Source: Sophora flavescens (Eukaryota > Streptophyta > Magnoliopsida > Fabales > Fabaceae). From it: a stretch of 64,000 nucleotides of DNA. Under the pieces are notes generated by a model, which saw only the letters and a list, made by a program, of their open reading frames with translations, did no database searches and was not told where the DNA came from. The stretch spans positions 44,006,783-44,070,782 of the forward strand of contig CM061068.1 of assembly GCA_030762895.1 (NCBI GenBank), written 5' to 3'. A program made the position numbers and the translations under genes. Positions 21,996-33,042 of this stretch are shown here, piece after piece (position 1 is the first letter of the stretch; every line of letters starts with the position of its first letter).

Positions 21996-24429
21996 ATGGC
22001 CTTGTCACTCTTCTCATCAACGGCCTTGGTCTCCACTCTCTTTCCTTCTTCAACATGGTCACCGCCACAAGCCTCAACCTACAACGTTCAGATCATAGTG
22101 GGCGAGGACGAGCCCGAGGACAAGGTCGTTAACCGCTTTAGAAGGGTGGTCCTCAAGGCCGGCGTGCTCCAGGAATGCAGACGCAGGAGGTTCTTCGAGA
22201 ACGAACAGGAGAAGAAGAAGAGGAAAGCCCGAGATGCTTCTAGAAGAAACCGCAAAAGGTACAGCGCTTGTTACTTTGTTTATTATTGAATTCAACTCCT
22301 AGGTAGCCTTCCCAAGGTTTGATAATTGATAATTGTGTCAATCTTTGACCTATGATTTATATTCTCGTGCTGAATTCCTCACTTGTGCAAGAGAGGACTG
22401 GGGACAAAAGAATAAGTAGAATTGTGAGGTTTGGCATGTAATTACATGAGAAAGCAAAATAATGTTTTTGTCTTGTGTTTTGGTGTCATACTGTCTTGTC
22501 AATGAGGGGAGTGAAAATGAAGAAAATGTTTTGAAGGAACGCGTTCACCATATCTAATTTCTATTGATATGGTATTTTAAGAATGGCAGTTATGTAACTA
22601 AAATAGTGTCACCATATATTTATTCATTCTAATTTTCTATTCCGTCTCCATTTTTTGGAGACTGTAAGAAACTGAAACGGGGCAAAAATGGTATTGTTGA
22701 ATCACCAATAATGGTCAAAAGCACAATGCTTGCAGAGCAAGCAATCTTAGAAATGGAGAGATAGAACTGAGAAATGCATCAACCATGAAGAGGAATCTGC
22801 AGAAGCAAAAGTGCTTTCAATTCAACTAATTGAATACGAGAGCACTCCTTATATACATCATATGTACTGTGGTTAACTAACTAAACCAACTAACTTTAAA
22901 TTAAGCTAACCAACTAACCGCAAGTAACAAAATTAGCTTAATTGTTAAATACAATTATGCATCAGTGTAGCAGCAGCAGCATGAGCTATGCTGGATCTGT
23001 GATGGATATGGATGTGTGCTGTAAGAGTCTGAGAGACATTGGCTTTGGTGGAATTTAGGTTTGAAATTCTCCTCATTTTTATTCATGGGGTGACAATTTG
23101 TATCCTAACCATTGGGCACCCGCAAAAATTACCCACGATGGGTAGGGTAATTAGCCGCATAACGAGTAAGGGTCCAGTTCCGGGTAATTACCTGCAAATT
23201 TGAACGAGTATGAGTGCAGGTACGAGTATTATGGTACCAGCCCCGTCCCGCACCCGCAAATATATATATATATATATATATATTATTATTAATATATATA
23301 ATTTTTACTATAATACAAAATTTAAAACCAAAATTAATCTAAAAATTCTTAACTTTCTAAACATAATTGTATCTATAATTCATTTTTGAATGTTTTATTT
23401 ATTAAATATTTTGATTTATAATGTTTTATGAGTAGATTTAAAAGACTTTTGAATCGTTTTTTAATTGTTATAATGTTTCTTTTGTTATTTATTGTTTTTT
23501 CACAGTTGAAGTACGTGTAATGAGTCTAGGTCCGGGTACTTAGGTATCCGGAGGATAAGGGTATGGGTAAAGGTACTAAAGTTCCTACCCACACAGGTAT
23601 GGGTTTTCAAACGCGAGTATGGGACTATACTACCCTCCCCATTGCCATCCCTATTTTTATTCCTCCTGTATTCTCGTTGTTGCCCAAACAAGTCAGTGTA
23701 TCTTTCAATTCCAGTTTAAACTCCTCCCAAAATCATTGCCTCGGTTTCACTTCTTACAAAGTGTGAAGGATTTTGTGAGTTCCACTGCAAGGACAGACCT
23801 ATATCGTGATATTAAAAGTATGGAGCTTTTTACATATGGCATCTTGGATATGTTATTCAATAGAGCTGCAGTCTTGTAATTTTATAAATGTGGTCTGTTT
23901 AGTGCCATGCAAGCTGCTTTGGTAAGGCATACCTTTCTCCCAACTGCAATCACCTTCACTGGTAGGCTTAACCAATGCAGCATTTGTTCTGTGCATGGAC
24001 TTTCCTGATGATGATAATGTTATCAGTTATAGGGTGATAATATTGTGAAGTGTTGAAGGCTCACATGAACTTTTGGGTTTTTCTACACATTGCACATACT
24101 TGTATTGTATCCCTATTGTGATGTTATGAACCTTTTATTTTCTTTTTCTTGTGCTTATGTTATTTATTCGGAGAGTGAATATGTGGGTGTAATTTAGATT
24201 TTTTATCGAATGTACAGAGCTCTTTCTCTGTTGTGAACCCGGGGATTTATAAAAAAGAAAAACATTTGTATTTCATGGCAAATATTGTCTCTGATTGGCT
24301 CTAATGGATGTCAGGAGGCCACAATCAAGAACTCCAGAACAAAATAAACACGAAGCTCTGGAGAAGAAAAAGGATGATGAAGAAGTTGATAATTGGGACT
24401 TTCCGGATGTAGATCTTCCTTATTGCTGA
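21996..24429 (+). CDS. RPS21: Plastid 30S ribosomal protein bS21, two exons
   Basis: Exon 1 is 21996-22258 and exon 2 is 24315-24429 (GT-AG intron, phase 2); together they encode 125 residues. Residues 1-28 (MALSLFSSTALVSTLFPSST) look like a chloroplast transit peptide. Residues 29 to about 90 match the bacterial S21 fold: VGEDEPEDKVVNRFRRVVLK, then AGVLQECRRRRFFENEQEKK and a basic run. The C-terminus is an acidic plant-type extension (DDEEVDNWDFPDVDLPYC). S21 helps the small subunit initiate translation, here in the plastid; the Arabidopsis counterpart is known as GHS1. An in-frame ATG at 21954 could add 14 residues, but I prefer 21996 because it gives a cleaner transit peptide. No lesion is seen. 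The 2,056-bp intron carries a hAT MITE. Confidence 0.92.
22690..22995 (+). repeat. LTR-like or other repeat in the S21 intron (tentative)
   Basis: The stretch starting tgttgaatcacc contains a promoter-like cttatatacatcatatg and repeated aactaactaaacc strings, in the style of a short solo Copia LTR. I could not find matching flanks, so the identity and edges are uncertain. Confidence 0.25.
23084..23653. mobile_element. Non-autonomous hAT element inside the S21 intron, 570 bp
   Basis: The right end reads ttgccatcccta like the element at 14094-14611; the left end is catggggtgacaa, more diverged. An exact 8-bp target duplication tttttatt flanks it (23076-23083 and 23654-23661). The interior has the same cccgcaaa/gggta-rich subterminal composition and a TA microsatellite near 23262-23282. 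It belongs to the same family as 14094-14611 but is more decayed. Confidence 0.85.
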
Positions 24430-25120
24430 AGTTCAGGTACATGAACAGAGACAATGAAACTTTTAAGATGTAAGTACTCAACTTTCTCTTCTAACTTTGG
24501 CGACAATTGACAAATTTCTCCATCTGAACTCTGAAGTAAGTGTTCTGACTACCCCGAGGCAGTTCCCTTCTCATGTAACATTTACTCCAATTAAATCCTT
24601 CAAGGAAAGAGGCAAATTGGCTTGCTCATACTTTTCAAGATGGTCACTGACCTACCATGTGAATTGCTTGTAAAGGCTTTCCTTGTTAGTTGCTCGTGTT
24701 TGATGTTTTCTTTTCTTTTCTATCTTTTAAATGCGTGTAAATGATGCTTATTATTATAAAGTCATCAGTGTTGCACTTTCAGCTTTTATTTAATTTGTTT
24801 TATGGATATTTTTCTTTTAAGTTTTCAATTCAAGACGTCCTCCTGGAGATGGCTTCATGCGCTAATTGTGCTAGTCGCAGATTAGGGGATAGATACCATC
24901 AAAGAGGGAACTTTCTTGGTTTGATATTATATATCTTTGAATTAGCATGCATGTTCGTTAATCTGGTAGATTTTTTTTTTGTGTCTTGCTAGTAGTACGA
25001 GGCCAAAGCCCAGGAACAGCAAAACAACTAAATCACCAAATTACAACTGGGGGGCATTAGGCATCGAGACCCCAATTTCATACCAAAAGGGAGTTAGGCT
25101 AAGCAGGAGCCTCCCATGTA
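24430..25120. other. 3' flank of the S21 gene, no further gene seen
   Basis: Probable 3' UTR and spacer. Short open frames (such as 24741-24992) carry no recognisable feature. Confidence 0.5.
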
Positions 25121-25920
25121 ACATTGCTTTATTGTTTGTGTGTACATTGCACAAGTTACAGGACCAAACGTAATTTAGTTGACATTATTACCTTCAATTT
25201 ATTTTTCATTATTACTAATCCACCCAAACATGTTTACTTCTTCCATGCACTTTTCAGATGCATCTAATTCTACCCAATCTCTTTCCTTTCATAAGTAATT
25301 ACTCTTTAGTTATATCTTGTGTTAACAACATATGCTAGGCCCTAATCCTTGCTCTCTCAAAGCTATGCTCCATGCAATTGATTTTGCTTCTACTTAAATA
25401 AATCTTCTTACTACTATTGCTGCGGGTTATACTCTTGCAATCCTGATCTAGGCTGAATGGGTTGACATAGATGGGAAGATGAACTGCACAATGTTGATTT
25501 TGGCCTTTCCTCCAAGTAGATTATCTTTGCATGTCTGTGTCAATGAAGGAATTGTAGAGAATTATTATGGAATGCGTGAAGGAAATCAAACTTTGCACAG
25601 GTCAAAATACTCCTTCCTTAAGGTGCTTTGTTGATGAAAGGCAGGAAATATTATTTGGTGATCATACAACTTTTCCCCCCCATTAAGCCAAGAAAAAAGT
25701 CATTAGCAGATCAATTTACTAATCTATTTTCTAAGTTTTGCTGTTATGTGATCATTCACCTTCTTCATTCTTGAAAAGTGAAAACCTCGATCCACCAACA
25801 AATCTAGCAGATACGGGGCCAGATTCAGGGAAGGGCCTGTTCTTCAATTAGCTAATAACCACTCTTACTACTGCTGATAACGAAATAGATGTAATTCGCA
25901 TCAAAGAGCATTTTTGTCAC
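25121..25920 (+). repeat. Duplicated segment, copy 2 (unoccupied Copia site)
   Basis: Matches 5453-6265 and, without interruption, 11138-11224. The single tcttc at 25841-25845 corresponds to the duplicated target of the Copia element at 6266-11132. The duplication is therefore older than that insertion. After it, 25921-26002 is spacer up to the Tat LTR. Confidence 0.78.
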
Positions 25921-26177
25921 AACTGTTTTTTTTTTTTGAATTCGGGTATCCTCCGGCCGATAACTAATCCCTCGAGGTATTGAGATCCATTTAAGGGGTT
26001 GATGTAACACCCTTTGAGCATTACTTCGAAAACACGTGCGGAAATAAATTAAAAGCAATTCGCTGGTTGCTTAATTTCGGAAAATAATATTTTCTTAAGT
26101 TGTTATCATCTCTTAAAATTAAAACGGTGATAATTTTTTTTTCCTTTTCCTTTTCGACAACCACAAGAACAACGTAA

Positions 26178-26178
<1 letters not shown>

Positions 26179-26230
<52 letters not shown>
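26179..26230. repeat. TA dinucleotide microsatellite
   Basis: About 26 uninterrupted TA units inside the Tat 3' LTR. Confidence 0.95.
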
Positions 26231-26231
<1 letters not shown>

Positions 26232-26603
26232 CGTCATACAACTATACCCCGCATCATGCGATTTTCACACCTAGATCCTTATAATTTATAAGTATAGGTC
26301 CTTATTGAAAAACAACAACATACGAAAAATAAAACCTAAGCTGATCACACCTATAAGACAGAATACTAGCAAATAAACATCGGCATGCCCCGAACTAAGG
26401 AACCTTCTTCTTGTATACATCATATCCCCTCAACGGTTCATCTGAACTCTCCAATATAGAGCACAACCGAGAAAATCCAAACAGAATAATGCAAGAGTGA
26501 GAAACCAATATATGGAATTAACACGATAACTACATGCGCGACACAAAAGAAAACATATATACATATATATTTCTATAAACAAACAAGTAGAAACTAAAAC
26601 AAT

Positions 26604-26870
26604 CAATGGAAGACCTACTCGTCCAACAGAAAGTTAAACATACAATGGAGACCTACTCGTCCGACAGAAACTAAAACTATCGATGGAAGACCTACGCGTC
26701 CAACAGAAAGTTAAAATGCAATGGAAGACCTACTCGTCCAACAGAAAGTTAAACATACAATGGAAGACCTACTCATCCAACAGAAACTTAAACATGCAAT
26801 GGACGAAACCTCTTCGTCCAACAGCAAGTGCAAAGGACTGGACTGGACCTCCCCGTCCAATAGTAAATTA
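26604..26870. repeat. 38-39 bp tandem array in the LTR, about seven copies
   Basis: Unit starts at 26606, 26645, 26683, 26721, 26760 and 26799 share atggaagacctactcgtcc followed by aacagaaagttaaac; a seventh is degenerate. The core (ctcgtccaacag) also occurs in the larger array at 27161-28198. Confidence 0.9.
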
Positions 26871-27005
26871 GTTATGAGCCTCCTCCTTTCTTCATTATTT
26901 TCTTTTTCTTCTTTCTCTCTCATTACTATTATTTTTAGTCTCCCTGAAACACAATAACATAAAAAATTAAAATAAAATGAAGACGGACAAAAATGGGTGT
27001 TCACA

Positions 27006-27020
27006 GTTGCCCCTCTTTAC
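27006..27020 (-). other. Polypurine tract of the Tat element
   Basis: The minus strand reads GTAAAGAGGGGCAAC directly before the LTR start TGTGAACACCC. Confidence 0.75.
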
Positions 27021-27160
27021 TTGTTGCATACTAGAAGACATGATTAGTCGTGACTTTTCATGTATTGTAGTAATGAACAAGTAAATAAAATGAACACATA
27101 TTTTGTCCCAAAAAAACGTGAGGAGATCAGAATAAAACCTTATAGTTTAAAAATAAAATT

Positions 27161-28198
27161 GCAGTGGACGGAACCTCCTCGTCCAACAGGAAAGTAAATA
27201 TGCAGCGAGCCTCGGGGCTCGAAAATAAACTTGCAATGAGCCTCAGAGCACAAAAATAAACTTGCAGTGAGCCTCAGAGCTCGAAAATAAAAATGCAGTG
27301 AACCTCAGAGCTTGAAAATAAAATTGCAGTGGACGGAACCCCCTCGTCCAACAGGAAAGTAAATATGCAGCAAGCCTTAGAGCTCGAAAATAAAATTGCA
27401 GTGAGTCTCAGAGCTCGAAAATAAAAATGCAGTGAGGCTCAGAGCTCGAAAATAAAAATGCAGTGAGCCTCAGAGCTCGAAAATAAAATTGCAGTGAGCT
27501 TTGAGGCTCAAAAATAAAAATGCAGTGAGCCTCAGGGCTTGAAAATAAAATTGCAGTGGACGGAACCCCCTCGTCCAACAGGAAAGTAAATATGCAACGA
27601 GCCTTAGAGGTCGAAAATAAAATTGCAGTGAGCCTCGGAGCTCGAAAATAAAAATTGCAATGAGCCTCAGAGCTCGAAAATTAAAATTGCAGTGAGCCTC
27701 AGAGCTCGAAAATAAAAATACAGTGAGCCTCAGAGCTCAAAAATAAAATTGCAGTGAGCCTCAGAGCTCGAAAATTAAAATTGCAGTGAGCCTCAGAGCT
27801 CGAAAATAAACTTGAAGTGAGCCTCAGAGCTCGAAAATAAAATTGCAGTGGACGTAACCTCCTCGTCCAACAGGAAAGTAAATATGCAGCGAGCCTCGGA
27901 GCTCGAAAATAAACTTGCAATGAGCCTCAGAGCTCGAAAATACAAATGCAGTGAGACTCAGCTCGAAAATAAAATTGCAGTGGGCGGAACCCCCTCGTCC
28001 AACAGGAAAGTAAATATGCAGCGAGCCTTAGAGCTCGAAAATAAAATTACAGTGAGCCTCAGAGCTCGAAAATAAAAATGCAGTGAGCCTCAGAGCTCGA
28101 AAATAAAATTGCAGTGAGCCTCAGAGCTCTAAAATAAACTTGTTGTGAGCCTCAGAGCTTGAGAATAAAATTGGAGTGAGCCTCAGAGCTCGAAAATG
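27161..28198. repeat. Minisatellite in the Tat 3' UTR, mainly 31-bp units
   Basis: The main unit is 30-31 bp, containing gtgagcctcagagctcg followed by aaaataaaatt, in roughly 25-30 copies. A longer 41-bp unit (gtggacggaacc, then ctcgtccaacaggaaag) interrupts it at 27161, 27325, 27553, 27845 and 27977. The array lies between the integrase end and the polypurine tract, so it would be in the 3' UTR of the element's RNA. Confidence 0.95.
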
Positions 28199-28960
28199 TT
28201 CAATCAGTAATCTGAAACAAATGAGAATCCCTTCCTTTTTTAGGACAGCGGAACCAAATGCTCCATGAAAACTTCCACCAACCAAACCCTTGTTCACCGA
28301 CCACTCTGGGACGAGGCATCATTCATTCTTTTAACAACATGGGTCACCCAAGGATCTGATAACATATGAGGTGGATGTTATGTTTATTCTCCCAAGCTTA
28401 TTTGCATCATTCTTTTGTCGTCCAGTGCATGCTATCTCTTCTATTGAATTTGAAGTATTAAGTCCTTTTGGTTCAAACCATTCATTGGTGCTACCATTAG
28501 AATTATCAAATCATACCATTAAACTTATATTTACTTTTATTGAGACACGACCATAGTGATTAAACATGAGAGTGAACACGATAGGATGTGTGAAAGAAAA
28601 GCCTCTTGCCTTAATACGAGAATTTAGTTTTTTAAGAGACAATAACAATATGAGAACAAAATTACAAAATGGATCATGAAGATTAAAAGCAAAGATAAGC
28701 AAAGAAAATCACATAAAATTTGCCCTAGTGTCGATCCTTTGATTTTCATTTAATTGATTCCCCTCAGCCTTTTGATGACACAGATCTTGTCTTATGTTTT
28801 TGATTCCTCAAACACACCTTCTTCAATCATTCCTTAACAATTTTGCCCCAGTATACTCAGTCGAATAAAATTGCCCCAGTGTGGTGAGTGCTTGCAGAAA
28901 TGTTGGACCATATCCTCCTCCTAGGCCGCCTTTACATGTTTTCAGCCTAAGGTTTCTTTA
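28199..28960. other. Tat 3' UTR, non-coding
   Basis: Between the minisatellite and the 80-bp repeats. Short frames only and no recognisable domain. Confidence 0.5.
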
Positions 28961-29169
28961 CCCTAACTTTTGCCTAGGTTGCCCTTTCGGGTTTTCAACC
29001 TAGCGGGCCTTTGCTTTTCTTTTGTTTTCATTGTTATTTGCCCTAACTTTTGCCTAGGCCGCCCTTTCGGGTTTTCAACCTAGAAGGCCTTTTCTTTTCT
29101 TTTGTTTTCATTGTTTTTTGCCCTAACTTTTGCCTAGGTTGCCCTTTTGGGTTTTCAACCTAGCGGGCC
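28961..29169. repeat. 80-bp tandem repeat, about 2.6 copies
   Basis: Units start at 28961, 29041 and 29121 with ccctaacttttgcctagg, followed by ccctttcgggttttcaacc. The array ends two bases before the integrase stop codon, so it follows the polyprotein directly on the minus strand. Confidence 0.93.
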
Positions 29170-29170
29170 C

Positions 29171-30523
29171 TCAAGAGTAGAACTTTTTCACAACATCAGA
29201 GTTTACCGGCCTTGGTAACTCTTCCTCATCCATGTTTTGCAGAATCAAAGCTCCTCCTGAGAATGCTTGTTTGACAATATAAGGACCTTCATAATTCGGT
29301 GACCATTTTCCTCGGGCATCCTTCTGACTAGGGAGGATTTTCTTTAAAACCAAGTCTCCCGCCCAAAATTCTCTAGGACGAACCTTTTTATTGAAAGCTC
29401 TTGCCATTCTGCTTTGATACAATTGCCCGTGACAGATAGCTGCCAATCTTTTCTCTTCTATCATGTTCAACTGCTCATATCGAGTTTTCACCCACTCAAA
29501 TTCTTCTAAATCTGCTTCCGTCAAGACTCTTAGCGAAGGTAGTTCTACTTCGATAGGTGAGACGACCTCCATCCTGTATACCAAAGAGAAAGGGGTTGCC
29601 CCAGTGCTTGATCGTATATTAGTCCGATAAGCATGTAGAGCATATGGCAACATTTCGTGCCAGTCTTTATAATTTACAACCATTTTGGCAACGATCTTCT
29701 TGATATTTTTGTTTGCTGCCTCAACTGCACCATTCATTTGAGGTCTATAAGGAGTTGAATTGTGGTATTTGATTTTGAAACCATCGCAAAATTTTTGAAT
29801 CTCAGCACCATTAAGATTAGCAGCATTATCTATGATTATCTTCTCTGGGATCCCGTATCTACAGACGATGTCCTTCTTGAGGAACTTGAGAAACACCTTT
29901 TGAGTTATGCTGGCATATGAAGCAGCTTCTACCCATTTAGTGAAATAGTCTATCGCCACCAAAATGAAACGATGACCATTGGAAGCCTTGGGATTAATGG
30001 GACCGATGACATCTATTCCCCACATCGAAAAAGTCCATGGGGATGCTAAATTGTGTAGTGGAAATGGAGATACATTGACCCGGTCTGCATACATCTTACA
30101 TTTTTGGCATTTACGAACATGCTCTATACAATCTGACTCCATAGTAGACCAATAATAACCACTTCTCAAGATTTTCCTACCCATCATGTGACCATTGGCA
30201 TGAGTCCCACAGATTCCTTCATGAACTTCGATCATGATCAATTTAGCTTCGCGAGCATTCACACATCTGAGTAGGGTACCATCGTATCCTCTTTTATACA
30301 GGACTTCCTTGCTTAAGAAAAAGGCCATGACCAGTCTTCGGATGGTCTTTCTATTTACTTCGCTCGCCTCTGTCGAGTATTCCTTGTTCTGAATATATTG
30401 CTTGATATCATGATACCAAGACTTACCATCAGGTTCTCCTTCCACACGAGCACCGTATGCCGGTTCATCTTGCACTCTAACTTGGATGGATTGGACATTG
30501 GTATGGATATCCATCTTGGTCAT
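29171..30523 (-). CDS. Tat/Ogre integrase region of the pol polyprotein
   Basis: This open 450-codon stretch inserts the element's cDNA into the genome. In order are an HHCC zinc site (THANGHMMGRKILR, then HVRKCQKC), the first catalytic aspartate (WGIDVIGPI), the second (IIDNAANLNG, where most elements have D-N-G-T), and the glutamate (QMNGAVEAANKNI). The tail NYEGPYIVKQAFSGGALIL and the last residues DVVKKFYS are typical of Tat integrases; no chromodomain is present. The frame is open here, but the RT and gag parts are damaged, so the element as a whole is a pseudo-polyprotein. Confidence 0.88.
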   Translation of the reverse strand: MTKMDIHTNVQSIQVRVQDEPAYGARVEGEPDGKSWYHDIKQYIQNKEYSTEASEVNRKTIRRLVMAFFLSKEVLYKRGYDGTLLRCVNAREAKLIMIEVHEGICGTHANGHMMGRKILRSGYYWSTMESDCIEHVRKCQKCKMYADRVNVSPFPLHNLASPWTFSMWGIDVIGPINPKASNGHRFILVAIDYFTKWVEAASYASITQKVFLKFLKKDIVCRYGIPEKIIIDNAANLNGAEIQKFCDGFKIKYHNSTPYRPQMNGAVEAANKNIKKIVAKMVVNYKDWHEMLPYALHAYRTNIRSSTGATPFSLVYRMEVVSPIEVELPSLRVLTEADLEEFEWVKTRYEQLNMIEEKRLAAICHGQLYQSRMARAFNKKVRPREFWAGDLVLKKILPSQKDARGKWSPNYEGPYIVKQAFSGGALILQNMDEEELPRPVNSDVVKKFYS

Positions 30524-30577
30524 GGCAGCTAGTGTGGCTAAAGCATCATCAAACTGATTCTTGTCTCAAGTTAAATG

Positions 30578-31132
30578 CTAGAAAGTAATCTCGTCGAACT
30601 TTGCAATCAACTGAGTCAAGTATTTCTGATACGGAATCAACTTGGAGTCTTTGGTTTGCCATTCACCATTGACTTGGTAAATGATTAGAGCTGAATCCCC
30701 GAAGACTTTCAACTGCTTTATACCAAGTTCAAGTGCCATTTGTAATCCGCCAGCACATGCCTCGTATTCTGCAATATTATTCGTACATTCAAATTTCAGT
30801 TTTACGGCCACCAGGTACTGCTTGCCATTTGGTGAGATAACCACTGCTCCTATACCACTGCCATGCATATTGACTGCTCCATCAAAATACATTTTCCACA
30901 CATCTTCCTGTTCTTCATCTTCCTCGAGGGACATTATCTCTCCATCTGGGAACTCGGAATTGATAGGCCATCCATCCTCAAGAGGATTCTCTGCTAAATG
31001 GTCAGCAATCGCACTTCCTTTGATGGACTTTTTAGTCACATATTTGATGTCAAATTCTGACAATATCACTTGCCACTTCGAAACTCTTAAGGAGATATGA
31101 GGACTTTCGAAGATATACTTCAAAGGATCCAT
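30578..31132 (-). pseudogene. Tat/Ogre RNase H region
   Basis: Shows the cellular-type RNase H pattern found in Tat elements: MYFDGAVNMHGSGIGAVV (first Asp), NNIAEYEACAGGLQMALELG (Glu), and LKVFGDSALIIYQVNGEW (second Asp). It would degrade RNA in the RNA-DNA hybrid. A stop just after DEITF and a frame change separate it from the integrase frame at 30523. Confidence 0.87.
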
Positions 31133-32424
31133 TCAAGAAATTAGCCAAGTGGTGTGATATAACATGTACTGTCTAAGTCTTCTGGAGGTCCACACTAGCT
31201 CACAACAAGTCTTCTCGATTGCTATATAACGAGCCTCACAGGCGTTAAACTTCTTACTCAGATAGTAAAATTCCTGCTCCTTCCTGCCAGATTCATCATG
31301 TTGTCCCAGCATTGCCCCCATTGAGGTTGGAAATATGGTGAGGTAGAGTAACGATGGACGACCTTGGGTAGGTGGTACCAACACTGGGGGATTCATTAAA
31401 TATGCCTTTATCTTGTCAAAGGCTTCTTGGCAGTCATCATCCCATCTTCCTGGATTATTATTCCTGAGGAGTTTGAAGATTGGCTCGCATGTGCTAGTCA
31501 GATTTACAATGAAGCGCGCAATATAGTTCAACCTTCCAAGAAAACCCCTTATTTCTCGCTCGTTCTTAGGTGCTGGCATGTCACGTATTGCTTTTACCTT
31601 GTTAGGGTCCACCTTTATTCCTTCTCTACTGATAACAAAGCCAAGTAAATTCCCCGCGGATGCACCAAAAGTACATTTTGCAGGGTTGAGCCGCAGCCTA
31701 TACTTCCTTAGCCGCTCGAACAACTTTCGTAAAACTGCTACATGGCTTTCTTCTTCCCTAGACTTAGCCACTATATCATCAACATATACCTCTACCTCCT
31801 TATGCATCATATCATGGAACAATGCTACCATAGCATGTTGGTAACTAGCCCCAACATTCTTTAATCCAAAAGGCATCACTTTCCATGAGGATCTGATTGT
31901 ACCCAGAATACCCGTCCATGAAAGAAAACCGATGACTTCTGGGTCGTCATCGTCTACAAGGACATCAATATGAGGTAGGGGAAATCATCCTTTGGACTGG
32001 CTTTATTCAGATCTCGGTAGTCTACACACATTCTGACCCTTCCATCCTTCTTTGATACTGGAACAATATTAGCTACCCATTCCGGGTGTCTTGCTACTTC
32101 CAGAAAGCCAGCCTCTAACTGCTTGGTCACTTCTTCCTTGATCTTCAACGACATCTCAGGATGCATCCTTCTTAATTTTTGCTTCTTTGGAACCACATCT
32201 GGGTATAAGAGAATTTTATGGAATGCTATCTCAGGATCTAAACCTGGCATATCTCTGTAGGACCATGCTAAAACATCCAGATACTCTTTGAATAGTGCAA
32301 CCATTTCTTCACGCTCTGGGTTATCCAATATTTTCAACTCCTTCTTGTCTTCCTCGGTTCCCATATTGATCACTTTTGCAACCTCATCATTCGAGCTAAT
32401 CCCTTCTTCTGACCGTTTCGCCAT
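31133..32424 (-). pseudogene. Tat/Ogre reverse transcriptase, frameshift and internal deletion
   Basis: The N-terminal half (31954-32424) has EYLDVLAWSYRDMPGLDPEI, GFLEVARHPEWVANIVPV and RVRMCVDYRDLNKASPKDDF. A one-base deletion at about 31980 breaks the frame in the next conserved stretch. A deletion then joins SFMDGYSGYNQI (in another frame) directly to KVMPFGLKN, removing the segment that normally lies between. The C-terminal half (31133-31879) has the catalytic box VYVDDIVAKS, LNPAKCTFGASAGNLLGFVI and the connection domain. Inactive as it stands. Confidence 0.88.
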
Positions 32425-33033
32425 CTTTAAGAATTCTTCAATGACTTATTCTTCCTCATCGGATTCAAGGTTGTATTCATCAACGGCCGCGAGGGAATCA
32501 ATAAATGAGTTTTCAAAGTCCCTCTCCTGAGGTAGATCTTTAGTGGAAGAATTATTCCTGGAAGAAAAAGTCGGGAATAGGAGAAGTATAGGCAAGAGTC
32601 TTATTTATGACAGAAAAGCTTAAATAAAATAAATAAATGAAAAAGAGAGAAAAGAAACGATGGAATCAAAAGGAAAACACCAGACAAAGTGCTACATTCT
32701 CATTCATGTCTCAAACAAAGTAAACATCAGTTCATAATTAGTACAATAAGATAATTACTTCATGGAAATAACATCAACAAACGGTTCAGATCGCCAATTA
32801 TTGAGAACTTCATTGCTAGCAGGGAGATAGATGACATGGTTCTCTTCCAGCTCCTCTTCAAGTGTGTTGATAGTGAAGTGTGGGGTAAATGACTTTTCAG
32901 GACTGATAACTTCGGCAGCTACTGGGAAAGTCTCTGTCAGAAGGGGAAGATACTTTCTCTCATCATCTTCTCCTTCTTTGTTCTCAAGAGTCATGAACTT
33001 CATCTTTTCTGTCAAGTAGGGTTGATACCCCAA
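32425..33033 (-). pseudogene. Tat pol spacer between protease and reverse transcriptase
   Basis: Bases 32755-33033 are open on the minus strand (HFTINTLEEELEENHVIYLP is recognisable as the usual acidic linker); 32425-32754 hold several stops. In Ogre-type elements an intron lies between protease and RT, so part of 32540-32750 (AT-rich) could be its remnant. That is inference only. Confidence 0.5.
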
Positions 33034-33042
33034 TCCATGCCT

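Larger units (their letters stand above)
26003..27005 (-). repeat. 3' LTR of a Tat/Ogre-type Ty3/Gypsy element
   Basis: On the plus strand the LTR runs from TGTAACACCC to GGGTGTTCACA, so its ends are short inverted repeats. The adjoining polypurine tract at 27006-27020 places it as the 3' LTR of a minus-strand element. Inside are a TA microsatellite (26179-26230) and a 38-39 bp tandem array (26604-26870). The matching 5' LTR is not in the window. Confidence 0.8.

Noticed and set aside
22690..22995. A complete solo Copia LTR in the S21 intron
   Set aside because: The style is suggestive, but no 5-bp target duplication or defined 3' end could be found; kept only as a tentative repeat.
27161..28198. 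CRISPR array
   Set aside because: The units are contiguous with no unique spacers, in a plant retrotransposon 3' UTR; it is a minisatellite.
30681..31100. Plus-strand 139-codon frame
   Set aside because: It is the exact antisense of the Tat RNase H region.
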